This document shows, in pieces, positions 44,554 through 52,990 of a stretch of DNA of 61,376 nucleotides; positions within the stretch are counted from its first letter, which is position 1; each line of letters begins with the position of its first letter. The position numbers and the translations under genes are program-made. The stretch comes from a virus. Below the pieces are notes generated by a model. That model ran no database searches. It saw nothing but the letters and a program-made list of their open reading frames with translations, and was not told the origin of the DNA. The stretch lies in the IMG/VR virus record IMGVR_UViG_3300001847_000619, positions 1 through 61,376 of that record. The stretch is one strand, 5' to 3'.

Positions 44554-47500
44554 ATGAAAAAAATAATATTATTAATTTTATTAGCTTTTAGTTTTGCTAT
44601 CACATTTTCCCAAACATACCCAGTAACTCAAATACTTGGTTCTCCTCAAACATTAGTATTATCTAAGGGAGGTCTTAAAGCAGATAGCTCTTTAATAATA
44701 CCATCTTTTACAGATACAAATGCTGCTAATAAATCTACCTATATAAAAAACTATCCTGGTAATATTATAAGAGCTGGAGACCAAGTTTATGTTAGAAATG
44801 CAAATGCTACAAAATGGTTAATATTTGCACAATCTGGAGGAATATCAGGTACTGTAACAAGCATAAGTCAAGGATATGGAATTTCAAATTCTCCAAATCC
44901 AATAACAACCACAGGAACAATAAAAGTTGATACATCAGTTTCTGGATTGAGTGGTAAATATGTTAGGATATTAGATACATCAGTCATGCTATCAAAATAT
45001 CTAAGAAAAATAGATACTGCTACTCTTTCTAATAGGATTAACTTAAAGGTTAATATTTCTGATACCTCATCTATGTTATCTTCATATTTAAGAAAGGTGG
45101 ATACTGTTTCTTTGTCTAACAGGATTAATTTGAAAGTGAATGTTTCAGATACATCATCAATGTTGTCTCCTTATTTAAGAAAAGTTGATACTACAAATAA
45201 ATTTGTAAATAGCATCACAAGAATACCAGGAAAGGATTCTATAATATTTTATGTAAATAGCAATAGATATGCAATTAAAGATAGTTCAGGTGGAGCAGGA
45301 ACAGTTACAAGGGCTGTTGATACGATTTACAGAACGCCTGGTAAAGATTCAATAATATTTACTATTAATGGGATTAGAAGAGCAATAAAAGATAGTTTAG
45401 GAGTAGGTGGAAGCGGCACTCCAGGAGGACCAACTAATTCATTGCAATATAATAATAATGGAAATTTTGGAGGAGATGCAAATTTAATATATAATGGAAA
45501 TTCATTAGGTATTGGAAATCCACCATCTTTGTATTCAAAATTAGTTATAAATGATACATTTCATAGCGTTTTTAATAATAATGATAATATTCCAAATGCA
45601 AATATTTGGTTAAATAATGTTAATTATGGACAAAATACTATTTTTTCATCAATAAATAATCTTAATTCAGCGAAATGGCGTTCAGATTATTTTGGTAATA
45701 GTTATTTGGTAGCTTATGCTGGTAATCATTATTTTTTGACTCAGTCAGATTATGGAGAATCAGAGATTGCACCTAAATTAGGATTAGAGATAATTAATAA
45801 TGGAGATGTTGCAATAGGAGATAGCCTTTTTTGGAAATCAAGTAATAATAGATTAAGTATTAATGCAGGAACAAATCCAAATTCTGCATTAACAGTTAAT
45901 GGTGCTGATGGAATTAATTTTAAAGGATTGCCTAAAACTAATTATAATTATGTATTAGCTTATGATAGTGCAAGTGGACAATTAGGATATAAAACTAGTA
46001 CTGGGGGAAGTGGAACGGTTACAAAAGCGGTTGATACGATTTACAGAATACCTGGTAAGGATTCAATAATATATACAATTAATGGAACAAGAAGAGCAAT
46101 GAAAGATAGTGTTGGTAAACCAGCAGGTCAAAATTATTCATTACAATATAATAATAGTGGAACTTTTGGAGGTGATGCCAAATTTTTATATAATGGCTCA
46201 AATCTTTTTCTTGGAGACGTAAGTAGTTCTTATTCTAAATTATGTGTTGGTGATACATTTACTACTATTCAAAATAGTTATGGAAGTTCAAATGCACAAA
46301 TACAATTGCAAAATAATGATTTTAATGGTGCAACTGCTATTTATTCAGAAATAGGTGGTGGTCCAGTAGGGAAGTGGCGTTCAGATTATAATGGTAGTAA
46401 TTATTGGGTAGCTTATGGGGGGAATCATTATTTTTATACGAATGGAGATATTCCAGATGGAGGAACTAGTAAATTAACAATATTTAATAATGGAAATGTT
46501 GCAGTAGGAGATAGCCTTTTTTGGAAATCAAGTAATAATAGATTAAGTATTAATGCAGGAACAAATCCAAATTCTGCATTAACAGTTAATGGTGCTGATG
46601 GAATTAATTTTAAAGGATTGCCTAAAACTAATTATAATTATGTATTAGCTTATGATAGTGCAAGTGGACAATTAGGATATAAAACTAGTACTGGGGGAAG
46701 TGGAACAGTTACAAGGGCTGTTGATACGATTTACAGAACGCCTGGTAAAGATTCAATAATATTTACTATTAATGGGATTAGAAGAGCAATAAAAGATAGT
46801 ATAGGAAGTGGTGGAGGTGGAGGCATTTCAAGTTATGGTTATTTTTTTGATAAATCAGAGCAATGTACTGATAGTAGTACCACAGGACAATCTATTCTAT
46901 TAGAAATAAAAGACACAGCTATTGCTAATGGATTTCATATAAGAAGTGGCTCAAAAGGAGAAATAATTGCAGATAGTACTGGATTATTTAATTTTCAAAT
47001 TTCAGTTCAATTTTGGGGAAGTGAAGATAGAGGACCTTATGATGCAAGTGTTTGGATGAAAAAAAATGGACATGTTATTCGAGATGCAATAAAAGCAATA
47101 AAATGGATAGATGGTTTTGCAGTACTTACTTATAATAATATTTTAAGCATAAATATTGGAGATACTATTGAATATAATTGGACACATGCAGAATTAAGAG
47201 ATAATTTAGCATTAATATGTATTAAACCAGGAGAAAACAAGGTATTATTAGAAGAAGAAAAAGGAGCTTCTGTTACATTATCTATAACTCCAGTATTAGG
47301 AGGTGGGGGAAGTCAAGATTTACAAAGTGTATTGAATATTGGACATTCTTTAATTAATGAAAGAAATTATCAAGGAACAGATGCAGGAAGTGGTAATACT
47401 GGAAATTATGTAAATGCATTTGGATTAGAAGCAGCAAAAAATAATTCTGGAAATGATGTAAATGCAATAGGAACAGGCTCAGCTTATGGTAATAATGGAA

Positions 47501-48561
47501 ACCATGTAAATGCAATGGGAGGAGCAAATAATAATATTGGAAATGATGTAAATGCATTTGGAGGAGGAGCTGCACAAAGTAATTCTGGAAGTGCTGTAAA
47601 TGCATTTGGAGGTTCTACTGCACAAGGAAATTCTGGAAGTAGTGTAAATGCATTTGGACCTTATGCTGCACAAGGAAATTCTGGAAGTAGTGTAAATGCA
47701 TTTGGACCTTATGCTGGACAAGGAAATATATTTTCAAATGTAAATTTATTTGGTCAAGAAGCATCGGCATCTGATAATAATCAAGTTGTTTTTTCAAAAT
47801 CAGCAGAAAATATTGTTAATGCAAGAATAGATTATAATTGTATAGATGCAAATCATAAATATAGTTTACCAAATAAAGATGGTTATTTTATGAATGCTAA
47901 TCTTCCAATAATAATAAATTCAGAAGATTCAAATGAAGTATACTTAACTAATCCAGATAATTATGAAGTAATAAATTTAAGAGATGATACATATTCAATG
48001 TTGCTTCACTTCCCTGACGCATCAAATGGATGTTTAAGTAATGGACAAAGAATGGTTATTACAAATAAAGTTATAGATAATAACAAAACAGGAGCAATAC
48101 AATTAGCAGGTAATAACATATTTTATAGAGGAACAAATATACCAGTTACAAATATAGGACCAGGAGAAACAGTTGAATTTTTAGCAGAAGTAGATGAAAA
48201 TAATAATGGTAATTGGAGAACCATTACTTCCCTTCCAGAACCAGCAGTTACTTTAGATATGGCTACATTGGGAAGTTATTATATTCATTCAAATGGAACA
48301 TATTTAATAACATCGCAAAGTGAGGGTACAATATATTTTCCTGCTCCATGTAACATGCAAGGTTCTAAAATAACATTGATAAACATTGCTGAAACTGATG
48401 TATATAACCAAGCAATAGAATCATTAGCTCCAAGTAATTGTGATAAATCTAAAATTGTAAATGCAAATTTAACTGAAATAACAGTTCAACAATTAGGAAC
48501 AAGCTCAACATATGTAGCAGTAGGAGATGCATGGTATAAAATTAGTTTTCAATCACCTTAA
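44554..48561 (+). CDS. repetitive tail-fibre protein with signal peptide, 1335 aa
   Basis: Residues 1-20 form a Sec signal peptide (KK, a Leu/Ile core, then FSQ). A beta-rich N-terminal section has three ~30-residue repeats around SDTSSMLSxYLRKVDT, then several copies of AVDTIYRxPGKDSIIxTING, and a large exactly repeated domain. Near residue 940 a YadA-like run of ~14-residue repeats (VNAFGxxAxQxNSGS) begins, followed by a C-terminal domain. Function: receptor binding or adhesion. The signal peptide is unusual for a virion protein. Confidence 0.8.
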   Translation: MKKIILLILLAFSFAITFSQTYPVTQILGSPQTLVLSKGGLKADSSLIIPSFTDTNAANKSTYIKNYPGNIIRAGDQVYVRNANATKWLIFAQSGGISGTVTSISQGYGISNSPNPITTTGTIKVDTSVSGLSGKYVRILDTSVMLSKYLRKIDTATLSNRINLKVNISDTSSMLSSYLRKVDTVSLSNRINLKVNVSDTSSMLSPYLRKVDTTNKFVNSITRIPGKDSIIFYVNSNRYAIKDSSGGAGTVTRAVDTIYRTPGKDSIIFTINGIRRAIKDSLGVGGSGTPGGPTNSLQYNNNGNFGGDANLIYNGNSLGIGNPPSLYSKLVINDTFHSVFNNNDNIPNANIWLNNVNYGQNTIFSSINNLNSAKWRSDYFGNSYLVAYAGNHYFLTQSDYGESEIAPKLGLEIINNGDVAIGDSLFWKSSNNRLSINAGTNPNSALTVNGADGINFKGLPKTNYNYVLAYDSASGQLGYKTSTGGSGTVTKAVDTIYRIPGKDSIIYTINGTRRAMKDSVGKPAGQNYSLQYNNSGTFGGDAKFLYNGSNLFLGDVSSSYSKLCVGDTFTTIQNSYGSSNAQIQLQNNDFNGATAIYSEIGGGPVGKWRSDYNGSNYWVAYGGNHYFYTNGDIPDGGTSKLTIFNNGNVAVGDSLFWKSSNNRLSINAGTNPNSALTVNGADGINFKGLPKTNYNYVLAYDSASGQLGYKTSTGGSGTVTRAVDTIYRTPGKDSIIFTINGIRRAIKDSIGSGGGGGISSYGYFFDKSEQCTDSSTTGQSILLEIKDTAIANGFHIRSGSKGEIIADSTGLFNFQISVQFWGSEDRGPYDASVWMKKNGHVIRDAIKAIKWIDGFAVLTYNNILSINIGDTIEYNWTHAELRDNLALICIKPGENKVLLEEEKGASVTLSITPVLGGGGSQDLQSVLNIGHSLINERNYQGTDAGSGNTGNYVNAFGLEAAKNNSGNDVNAIGTGSAYGNNGNHVNAMGGANNNIGNDVNAFGGGAAQSNSGSAVNAFGGSTAQGNSGSSVNAFGPYAAQGNSGSSVNAFGPYAGQGNIFSNVNLFGQEASASDNNQVVFSKSAENIVNARIDYNCIDANHKYSLPNKDGYFMNANLPIIINSEDSNEVYLTNPDNYEVINLRDDTYSMLLHFPDASNGCLSNGQRMVITNKVIDNNKTGAIQLAGNNIFYRGTNIPVTNIGPGETVEFLAEVDENNNGNWRTITSLPEPAVTLDMATLGSYYIHSNGTYLITSQSEGTIYFPAPCNMQGSKITLINIAETDVYNQAIESLAPSNCDKSKIVNANLTEITVQQLGTSSTYVAVGDAWYKISFQSP
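45298..46800. repeat. two exact repeats within the tail-fibre gene
   Basis: A 202-bp block is identical at 45815-46016 and 46505-46706 (offset 690 bp, 230 codons), and a 99-bp block is identical at 45298-45396 and 46702-46800. Both keep the reading frame. The lack of synonymous differences indicates recent duplication or gene conversion. Confidence 0.9.
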
Positions 48562-48591
48562 AAAATCTTTTTCTCATTTTAATTTAATATA

Positions 48592-48599
48592 TATATTTG
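48592..48599 (+). promoter_or_regulatory. -7 element TATATTTG ahead of the lysis genes
   Basis: An exact TAnnTTTG match in the 125-nt gap after the tail fibre, about 87 nt before the ATG at 48687; a T-run lies at the -33 position but not TTTG. Probably drives the lysis cassette. Confidence 0.5.
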
Positions 48600-48686
48600 C
48601 TAAGGATAAACAATTATTAAAAACAACAAAAAATACTTAAAATAATTAAAACAAAATAAGTATATTTATATATAAATAGAAATAAA

Positions 48687-48875
48687 ATGAACCACACACC
48701 TGATTTTGGAAATTTTTACTTATCAGTAATAAGTGCCTTTTTTGCGGCAATTTCATTTACTACTGTTCAACCTGTATTACAATTGTTAGCCACTTTAGTA
48801 GCTATATTTTCGGGAATATATTCCATACATATTAATTATAAAAAATCAAAACGTAAAAAAAATGAAAAGTTATAA
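48687..48875 (+). CDS. small membrane protein, holin candidate, 62 aa
   Basis: Two closely spaced hydrophobic segments (about residues 9-27 and 29-48) and a strongly basic C-terminus (YKKSKRKKNEK) fit a class II holin-like protein. It is the first gene of the lysis region and overlaps the next gene by 14 nt. Confidence 0.6.
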   Translation: MNHTPDFGNFYLSVISAFFAAISFTTVQPVLQLLATLVAIFSGIYSIHINYKKSKRKKNEKL

Positions 48876-49044
48876 AACAACTTTAGTAGGAGCTGGTCTT
48901 GCTGTATTAATGGCATTGCAGCCAATTATGGAAGGTACTGGATACCATTTAAACAAAGAAACAATTGGTAAATTGCTATTCGCTGGAATGTTAGCTGCAT
49001 TCGGGTATTTAGTTAAAGACCATGATGTTTCTGGTAAACCATAA
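48862..49044 (+). CDS. small membrane protein of holin-like phage family, 60 aa
   Basis: Starts KTTLVGAGLAVLMALQPIM, a hydrophobic segment with a basic N-terminus, then AGMLAAFGYLVKDHDVSG. The pattern KTTLxG ... GYxxKDHDVSGK is typical of small membrane proteins next to lysis genes in many phages; they are often annotated as holin-like, without proof. Confidence 0.65.
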   Translation: MKSYKTTLVGAGLAVLMALQPIMEGTGYHLNKETIGKLLFAGMLAAFGYLVKDHDVSGKP

Positions 49045-49053
49045 TAATAAAAA

Positions 49054-49075
49054 GGAGCTTGTAGAAACAAGCTCC
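49054..49075. terminator. perfect hairpin after the small membrane genes
   Basis: GGAGCTTGT (49054-49062), AGAA loop, ACAAGCTCC (49067-49075). There is no T-run on the plus side; on the minus strand the stem is followed by TTTTT, so it could stop leftward transcription as well. It resembles the hairpin at 51388 in loop and flanks. Confidence 0.65.
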
Positions 49076-49134
49076 GCCTATTAACCTATGTTTATGAAAA
49101 AAAAGTTAATACAAATATACAAAACATTTAGGTT

Positions 49135-49638
49135 ATGCCAAAATTATTTTCAATTTTATTTCTATTTTTTTTAGTAGGTTGCTATTCCCCCAAAAAAGCT
49201 GAAAAACAAATAAATAAAGCACAGCTCAATTTCCCTGAAGTTTTAGCCAAAAAATCAAAAGAATTATATCCTTGTAAACCTCAAAAAGGCGGTTCTGATT
49301 CTAGCAGATACAAGACAATTATTAAGAAAATAAAGCAGATAGATACTGCATATTTTTATACTACAGATACAGTATGTAGATTGGATACAGTTCTTATAGA
49401 AAAGAATTGTACAAAAGTATTATATAAGTATAGGGAAATTCTAAAAGAACTCCCTGCTGTTCATGATACTATTAATATTACTGATGAATCTGCTGTGACT
49501 TCCCTTACATATCAATTACAAAATAGCGTTGCAATAGCTGATAAGTACAAGCAAAAATATACCAAATCTTTATGGTTTTCTATATGGTTGTTAATAGCTA
49601 TTGCAGGATTAATATTGGTTATTAAATTTAAAAAGTAA
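49135..49638 (+). CDS. putative unimolecular spanin (lipoprotein), 167 aa
   Basis: The N-terminal signal ends in a lipobox LVGC (Cys16), anchoring it in the outer membrane; residues ~145-163 (WFSIWLLIAIAGLILVI) form a C-terminal transmembrane segment for the inner membrane. The middle is a charged periplasmic region. That topology defines u-spanins such as T1 gp11, which fuse or disrupt the outer membrane at lysis. The adjacent holin and lysozyme genes support it. It overlaps the next gene by one base. Confidence 0.75.
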   Translation: MPKLFSILFLFFLVGCYSPKKAEKQINKAQLNFPEVLAKKSKELYPCKPQKGGSDSSRYKTIIKKIKQIDTAYFYTTDTVCRLDTVLIEKNCTKVLYKYREILKELPAVHDTINITDESAVTSLTYQLQNSVAIADKYKQKYTKSLWFSIWLLIAIAGLILVIKFKK

Positions 49639-49949
49639 TGTTTAGCTATCCTAATGTATGGGTAATGATATTAGCAGTCCTAATAGGAATGTGTTTTATT
49701 TCATATTGTGTTTATTATGTAAATAAACTATTTATTAATCAAACTAAAGATGTATTAGTTAGGTTTATACTTTTAGTTTTTGCATCACTTGTTGGGGTTT
49801 TTATTGTAGATAAGGTAATAGCATTTAGAATAAACTTATTAAGTGATGAGCAGAATAATCAATTGTTTGATTTAATTAAAACATTAACGCTAATGATTTT
49901 CTCATATTATTTTGGCTCACAAAAATCTAATAAAAATGAAGACAGGTGA
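49638..49949 (+). CDS. membrane protein, holin candidate, 103 aa
   Basis: Three hydrophobic segments (about residues 7-29, 41-63 and 82-97) and a short charged tail ending KNEDR. It sits between spanin and lysozyme, the usual holin place, and overlaps the lysozyme start. Class I holin topology is likely. Confidence 0.6.
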   Translation: MFSYPNVWVMILAVLIGMCFISYCVYYVNKLFINQTKDVLVRFILLVFASLVGVFIVDKVIAFRINLLSDEQNNQLFDLIKTLTLMIFSYYFGSQKSNKNEDR

Positions 49950-50373
49950 TAAAGGAATAGCATTAATAAAAAAATGGGAAGGATGCAAACTTGATGCCTA
50001 TGTGTGCGAAGCAGGAAAAAACACAATTGGGTTTGGTAACACTTTTTATGAAGATGGTACAAAAGTAAAGCCAGGAGATAAAATAACTAAAATAAGGGCT
50101 GAAAAACTGCTTATGAATCTTCTTCCAAAGTTTGAGAATGTAGTAAATTCTAAAGTAAAAGTTCCCCTAACACAAAATCAATTTGATGCACTTGTATCTC
50201 ATACATGGAATAGTGGGGGAAGTAGTACCTTGTTTGAATTGATAAATAACAAAGCACCAAAAGAAAAGATAGTAGAGTGGTTTACTACAAAGTATATTAC
50301 AGCTAATGGGGAGTTCAAGCAAGGGCTTTTGAATAGGAGAAAAGAAGAAGCTGATTTGTTTTTTACACCTTAA
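49936..50373 (+). CDS. T4-type lysozyme (GH24 endolysin), 145 aa
   Basis: The active-site region is KKWEGCKLDAYVCEAGKNTI followed by GFGNT: catalytic Glu, then Cys where T4 has Asp, then Thr, the E-C-T variant seen in P22- and SAR-like endolysins. LTQNQFDALVSHTWNSG follows as in the family. ATG 49936 is chosen rather than 49912 because it gives the usual N-terminus (KTGDKGIALIKKWEG). It has no signal peptide, so a holin must release it. Confidence 0.92.
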   Translation: MKTGDKGIALIKKWEGCKLDAYVCEAGKNTIGFGNTFYEDGTKVKPGDKITKIRAEKLLMNLLPKFENVVNSKVKVPLTQNQFDALVSHTWNSGGSSTLFELINNKAPKEKIVEWFTTKYITANGEFKQGLLNRRKEEADLFFTP

Positions 50374-50382
50374 TAATACCCA

Positions 50383-51381
50383 ATGACAAAGTCAGACGTA
50401 GCTAAAAAGTATAGGGCTAAATATCCCGACTTCCCTACATTAAAATTAGCTAGAATCATGTACAAAGAAAACAATCTTTTATTTACTACAATAGAAGATG
50501 CTAGAAGTACATTAAGATATATAGAAGGTAAGATTGGAGAAAAAAATAGAGTAAGTAAAGTAAAAGAAAGCGAGTTTTTTAAAGAAGAAGAAAGACCTAA
50601 GAATCCATATAATTTACCACAAAGTTATAAGCAAGATAGAACTCCATTCGTATTGCCAATTGGATGCAATAATATTCTTTTAATATCAGACCTACATATT
50701 CCCTACCATGATATAGATGCAATAACAATAGCCTTAGATTATGGCAAAGAACATAATGTAAATACTATATTTATTAATGGAGATTTGATAGATAATGCTC
50801 AAGTTAGTAGATTTGAAAAAGACCTTAAAAAACGTAGTGTAAGGGAAGAATTTGATGCGACAAAGAAATTCTTAGTAGAGTTAAGGAAAGCATTTCCTAA
50901 TGCAGAAATATATTGGTTAAAAGGGAATCATTGTGCCCGCTGGGAGAAATTCTTAGCACAAAAAGTTACAGAAATTTGGGATGACCCTTATTTCCATTTA
51001 GAAGAAAGATTGAGATTGCATGAAGAAAGAATAAAAATACTTGATGATTCAACTCTTGTTAAGGCAGGGAAGTTATCTATTACGCATGGGCATCACATAT
51101 TTAAGGGTATATTTTCCCCTGTATCTCCAGCAAGGGGAGCTTACATGAAAGCAAAGCAAAGTGTTATAGTTGGGCATTTGCATAGAACTTCTCAAAATTC
51201 AGAAATGGATTTAGATGGTAATGTAGTTAGTTGTTGGTCTCAAGGTTGTTTGTGTGAGCTTAGAACAAACTATTCTCCTATAGCAAGTAATTCGCAACAT
51301 GGATTTGCTCATATTCTTGTTCAACCTAATGGAGATTACAATGTACATAATTATCAGATAATCAAGGGGAAGATACATTAA
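50383..51381 (+). CDS. calcineurin-like metallophosphoesterase, 332 aa
   Basis: All metal-binding motifs are present in order: ISDLHIPYHD, NGDLID, KGNHCARW, THGHH and VGHLHR. The first ~60 residues form a separate helical domain (TKSDVAKKYRAKYPDFPTLKLARIMYKENN) resembling an HTH. The family hydrolyses phosphoesters of nucleotides or nucleic acids; substrate unknown. It lies directly behind the lysozyme gene and ends before a hairpin. Confidence 0.9.
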   Translation: MTKSDVAKKYRAKYPDFPTLKLARIMYKENNLLFTTIEDARSTLRYIEGKIGEKNRVSKVKESEFFKEEERPKNPYNLPQSYKQDRTPFVLPIGCNNILLISDLHIPYHDIDAITIALDYGKEHNVNTIFINGDLIDNAQVSRFEKDLKKRSVREEFDATKKFLVELRKAFPNAEIYWLKGNHCARWEKFLAQKVTEIWDDPYFHLEERLRLHEERIKILDDSTLVKAGKLSITHGHHIFKGIFSPVSPARGAYMKAKQSVIVGHLHRTSQNSEMDLDGNVVSCWSQGCLCELRTNYSPIASNSQHGFAHILVQPNGDYNVHNYQIIKGKIH

Positions 51382-51387
51382 TAATAA

Positions 51388-51407
51388 AGCCCTATAGAAA
51401 TAGGGCT
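51388..51407. terminator. perfect hairpin after the phosphoesterase gene
   Basis: AGCCCTAT (51388-51395), AGAA loop, ATAGGGCT (51400-51407). Outside the stem, ATAATAA (51381-51387) can pair with TTATTAT (51411-51417) across a three-base CGC bulge, giving an extended structure like that at 49054. Confidence 0.65.
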
Positions 51408-51460
51408 CGCTTATTATCAAAATTAACTAACTATGTCAATGCAAATATAACCAATCAATT

Positions 51461-51637
51461 ATGAAAAACAAAATAGAATTATTATTACAAGGACTTCCCA
51501 TTTCAGAAAAAATAAGTATATTAGAATCGCTTTGTAAAAAGTATAGAAGAGAAAATAGCGTTAGAATAAATGCTAAACAAATGGGAAGAAGAGTAGATGA
51601 AGAACGACCAGATTTACAAACCTTAAAATCACGATGA
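51461..51637 (+). CDS. small helical protein, 58 aa
   Basis: A 58-codon ORF with a leader of the AACCAATC type seen before other virion genes, overlapping the HEXXH gene start (ATGA at 51634). Basic, helical, no family recognised. The coupled overlap supports it as a real gene. Confidence 0.6.
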   Translation: MKNKIELLLQGLPISEKISILESLCKKYRRENSVRINAKQMGRRVDEERPDLQTLKSR

Positions 51638-51996
51638 AAAAAAGTAAAAAGATTAAGCTATCTACTTATAACTGTAATTTAATTGTAATAATAACAGATA
51701 GATTAACAGAAGAAGTAAATAGTATTTATAAGAGGCTTAATCATAACGAATCTTTTCAAGGGGAAGCAGAAGGGGTATTGCTTACAATAGATATAGATAA
51801 TTACTATCTTATATATGACATAAATTACCTTAGCCATAATACCATAGCTCACGAAATATATCATGCAGTAGTAAAGGTAACAGAGGATAGAGATATTGTA
51901 GAGGAAGAGCCACAAGCTTGGTTATGTGGTTATTTAGCTGAAGAAGTATACAAGTATATTCAGAAGAATAATTTTAAAATAATCAAGGGAAAGTAA
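51634..51996 (+). CDS. HEXXH zinc-metallopeptidase-like protein, 120 aa
   Basis: HEIYH at residues 73-77 preceded by SHNTIA forms a zinc-binding helix; EEEPQAWLCGYLAEEVYKYI lies ~13 residues later and can supply the third ligand. It is a minimal gluzincin-like domain as found in small phage proteins. It may cleave a host or virion protein, or act in head maturation; it is last in the rightward late unit. Confidence 0.75.
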   Translation: MKKSKKIKLSTYNCNLIVIITDRLTEEVNSIYKRLNHNESFQGEAEGVLLTIDIDNYYLIYDINYLSHNTIAHEIYHAVVKVTEDRDIVEEEPQAWLCGYLAEEVYKYIQKNNFKIIKGK

Positions 51997-51997
51997 A

Positions 51998-52023
51998 AAG
52001 GCTCTCATTTATTAGAGAGCCTT
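51998..52023. terminator. bidirectional terminator between convergent operons
   Basis: AAGGCTCTC (51998-52006) pairs with GAGAGCCTT (52015-52023), with an 8-nt loop. It is followed by a T-rich stretch rightwards, and on the minus strand by a T-run. It separates the rightward late genes from the leftward small-gene island. Confidence 0.8.
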
Positions 52024-52090
52024 GTATTTATTCTCAATAAAATTTAATTGCAATATCATTTCCATTGCATTTTCTATCCCATTGACTTCC

Positions 52091-52369
52091 CTAAATTTCA
52101 GTATCTTTTTTATCAATTTTAACATCTGTTTTTTGAATTATTAGTGTTATGTCTTTCCCATTTTCCATTATTACTATTTCATCGGGCAAATGAGTAAATA
52201 CTGCATTTTTTAAACTACTTGGATACTCACTCATCTTCCCCTTGCAATAACTTGTTATATCCCCCAATGAATAGGATGCTTTACCTTCATTATGTATTGC
52301 GATTAAACCAAATAAATCGTTATTTAATAAACCTCTTCTTTTAATGATAGGTTGTAATTCTGTTGTCAT
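52091..52369 (-). CDS. hypothetical protein, 92 aa
   Basis: The last gene of the leftward island. It has a Gly-rich N-terminus (KRRGLLNNDLFGLIAIHN) and an alternating beta C-terminus (DEIVIMENGKDITLII). No known family. It overlaps no neighbour and ends 67 nt before the convergent terminator. Confidence 0.65.
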   Translation of the reverse strand: MTTELQPIIKRRGLLNNDLFGLIAIHNEGKASYSLGDITSYCKGKMSEYPSSLKNAVFTHLPDEIVIMENGKDITLIIQKTDVKIDKKDTEI

Positions 52370-52381
52370 GTTTTTGTTTTT

Positions 52382-52468
52382 TTAGATTATGAAATAAATT
52401 ATTGTTACGATAAATATAAAAGCCATAATTAATTCTGCTTTTTGTTCTTTTTTATTAAGTTTTTTCAT
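52382..52468 (-). CDS. putative membrane peptide, 28 aa
   Basis: A basic N-terminus (KKLNKKEQK) followed by one hydrophobic segment of ~17 residues to the end. It overlaps the end of the preceding gene by 14 nt, as at other junctions in this operon. A single-pass micropeptide; function unknown. Confidence 0.5.
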   Translation of the reverse strand: MKKLNKKEQKAELIMAFIFIVTIIYFII

Positions 52469-52778
52469 GTTTGATAGTTTTTAGTATTTCTTTTTTATAT
52501 TCTCGATGCTCTCTTATTGCTTTAGTATGCTGTTCTTTTTTGTAATATATTTTACTCCCTCCTCGTTCTTTTCTTCTTTCTAAATTGCTTTTATGTGAAT
52601 CTGGATTTATAATAAATTGAATAAGTCGTTTACTTACATTAAACATCTTTGCTATTTTGTTTTTACCTAAGCCACGACTTCCCCAATATATAACCATTTC
52701 TTTTTGACAAGGAAGTAATTTGCTACTACGTTTTAAGAATGGGCAATCTATTGCTATATTATCAGTTATTCTCGGCAT
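52455..52778 (-). CDS. HTH-type phage protein, 107 aa
   Basis: Contains CPFLKRSSKLLPCQKEMVIY and a compact HTH, GLGKNKIAKMFNVSKRLIQ, followed by a PDSHKSNLERRKERGG segment that recurs in Bacteroidota phage proteins with this domain. The C-terminus is strongly basic. Probably DNA-binding. It overlaps the upstream gene by 17 nt. Confidence 0.75.
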   Translation of the reverse strand: MPRITDNIAIDCPFLKRSSKLLPCQKEMVIYWGSRGLGKNKIAKMFNVSKRLIQFIINPDSHKSNLERRKERGGSKIYYKKEQHTKAIREHREYKKEILKTIKHEKT

Positions 52779-52971
52779 CTTGTTGCTCTTTTAATTTATC
52801 TACTTCGGGAAGTATTACCACTCCTTCAAATATTCCCATTCTTTTTGCGGATTCTATTATAGATTTTCCCATATTAAAATAACTATCATCAGATTGACAA
52901 GCATGGATAAGTTCTCCAATGAATACAATTTTCTCAAAGTGTCCTAATTTTTCGTAGTTTTTGCAGAGCAT
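52762..52971 (-). CDS. conserved small phage protein, 69 aa
   Basis: A helical protein with FIGELIHACQSDDSYFNMGKSI and the segment IIESAKRMGIF, a pattern recurring in small phage proteins of unknown role. The leader before its start has the CACTAAAAA motif. Part of the leftward operon. Confidence 0.7.
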   Translation of the reverse strand: MLCKNYEKLGHFEKIVFIGELIHACQSDDSYFNMGKSIIESAKRMGIFEGVVILPEVDKLKEQQDAENN

Positions 52972-52990
52972 AGTTTTTAATTTTTAGTGT

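Noticed and set aside
49912-49936. Upstream lysozyme start at 49912
   Set aside because: It adds a short segment unlike the family N-terminus and lies deeper in the overlapping membrane-protein gene; the ATG at 49936 is better placed.
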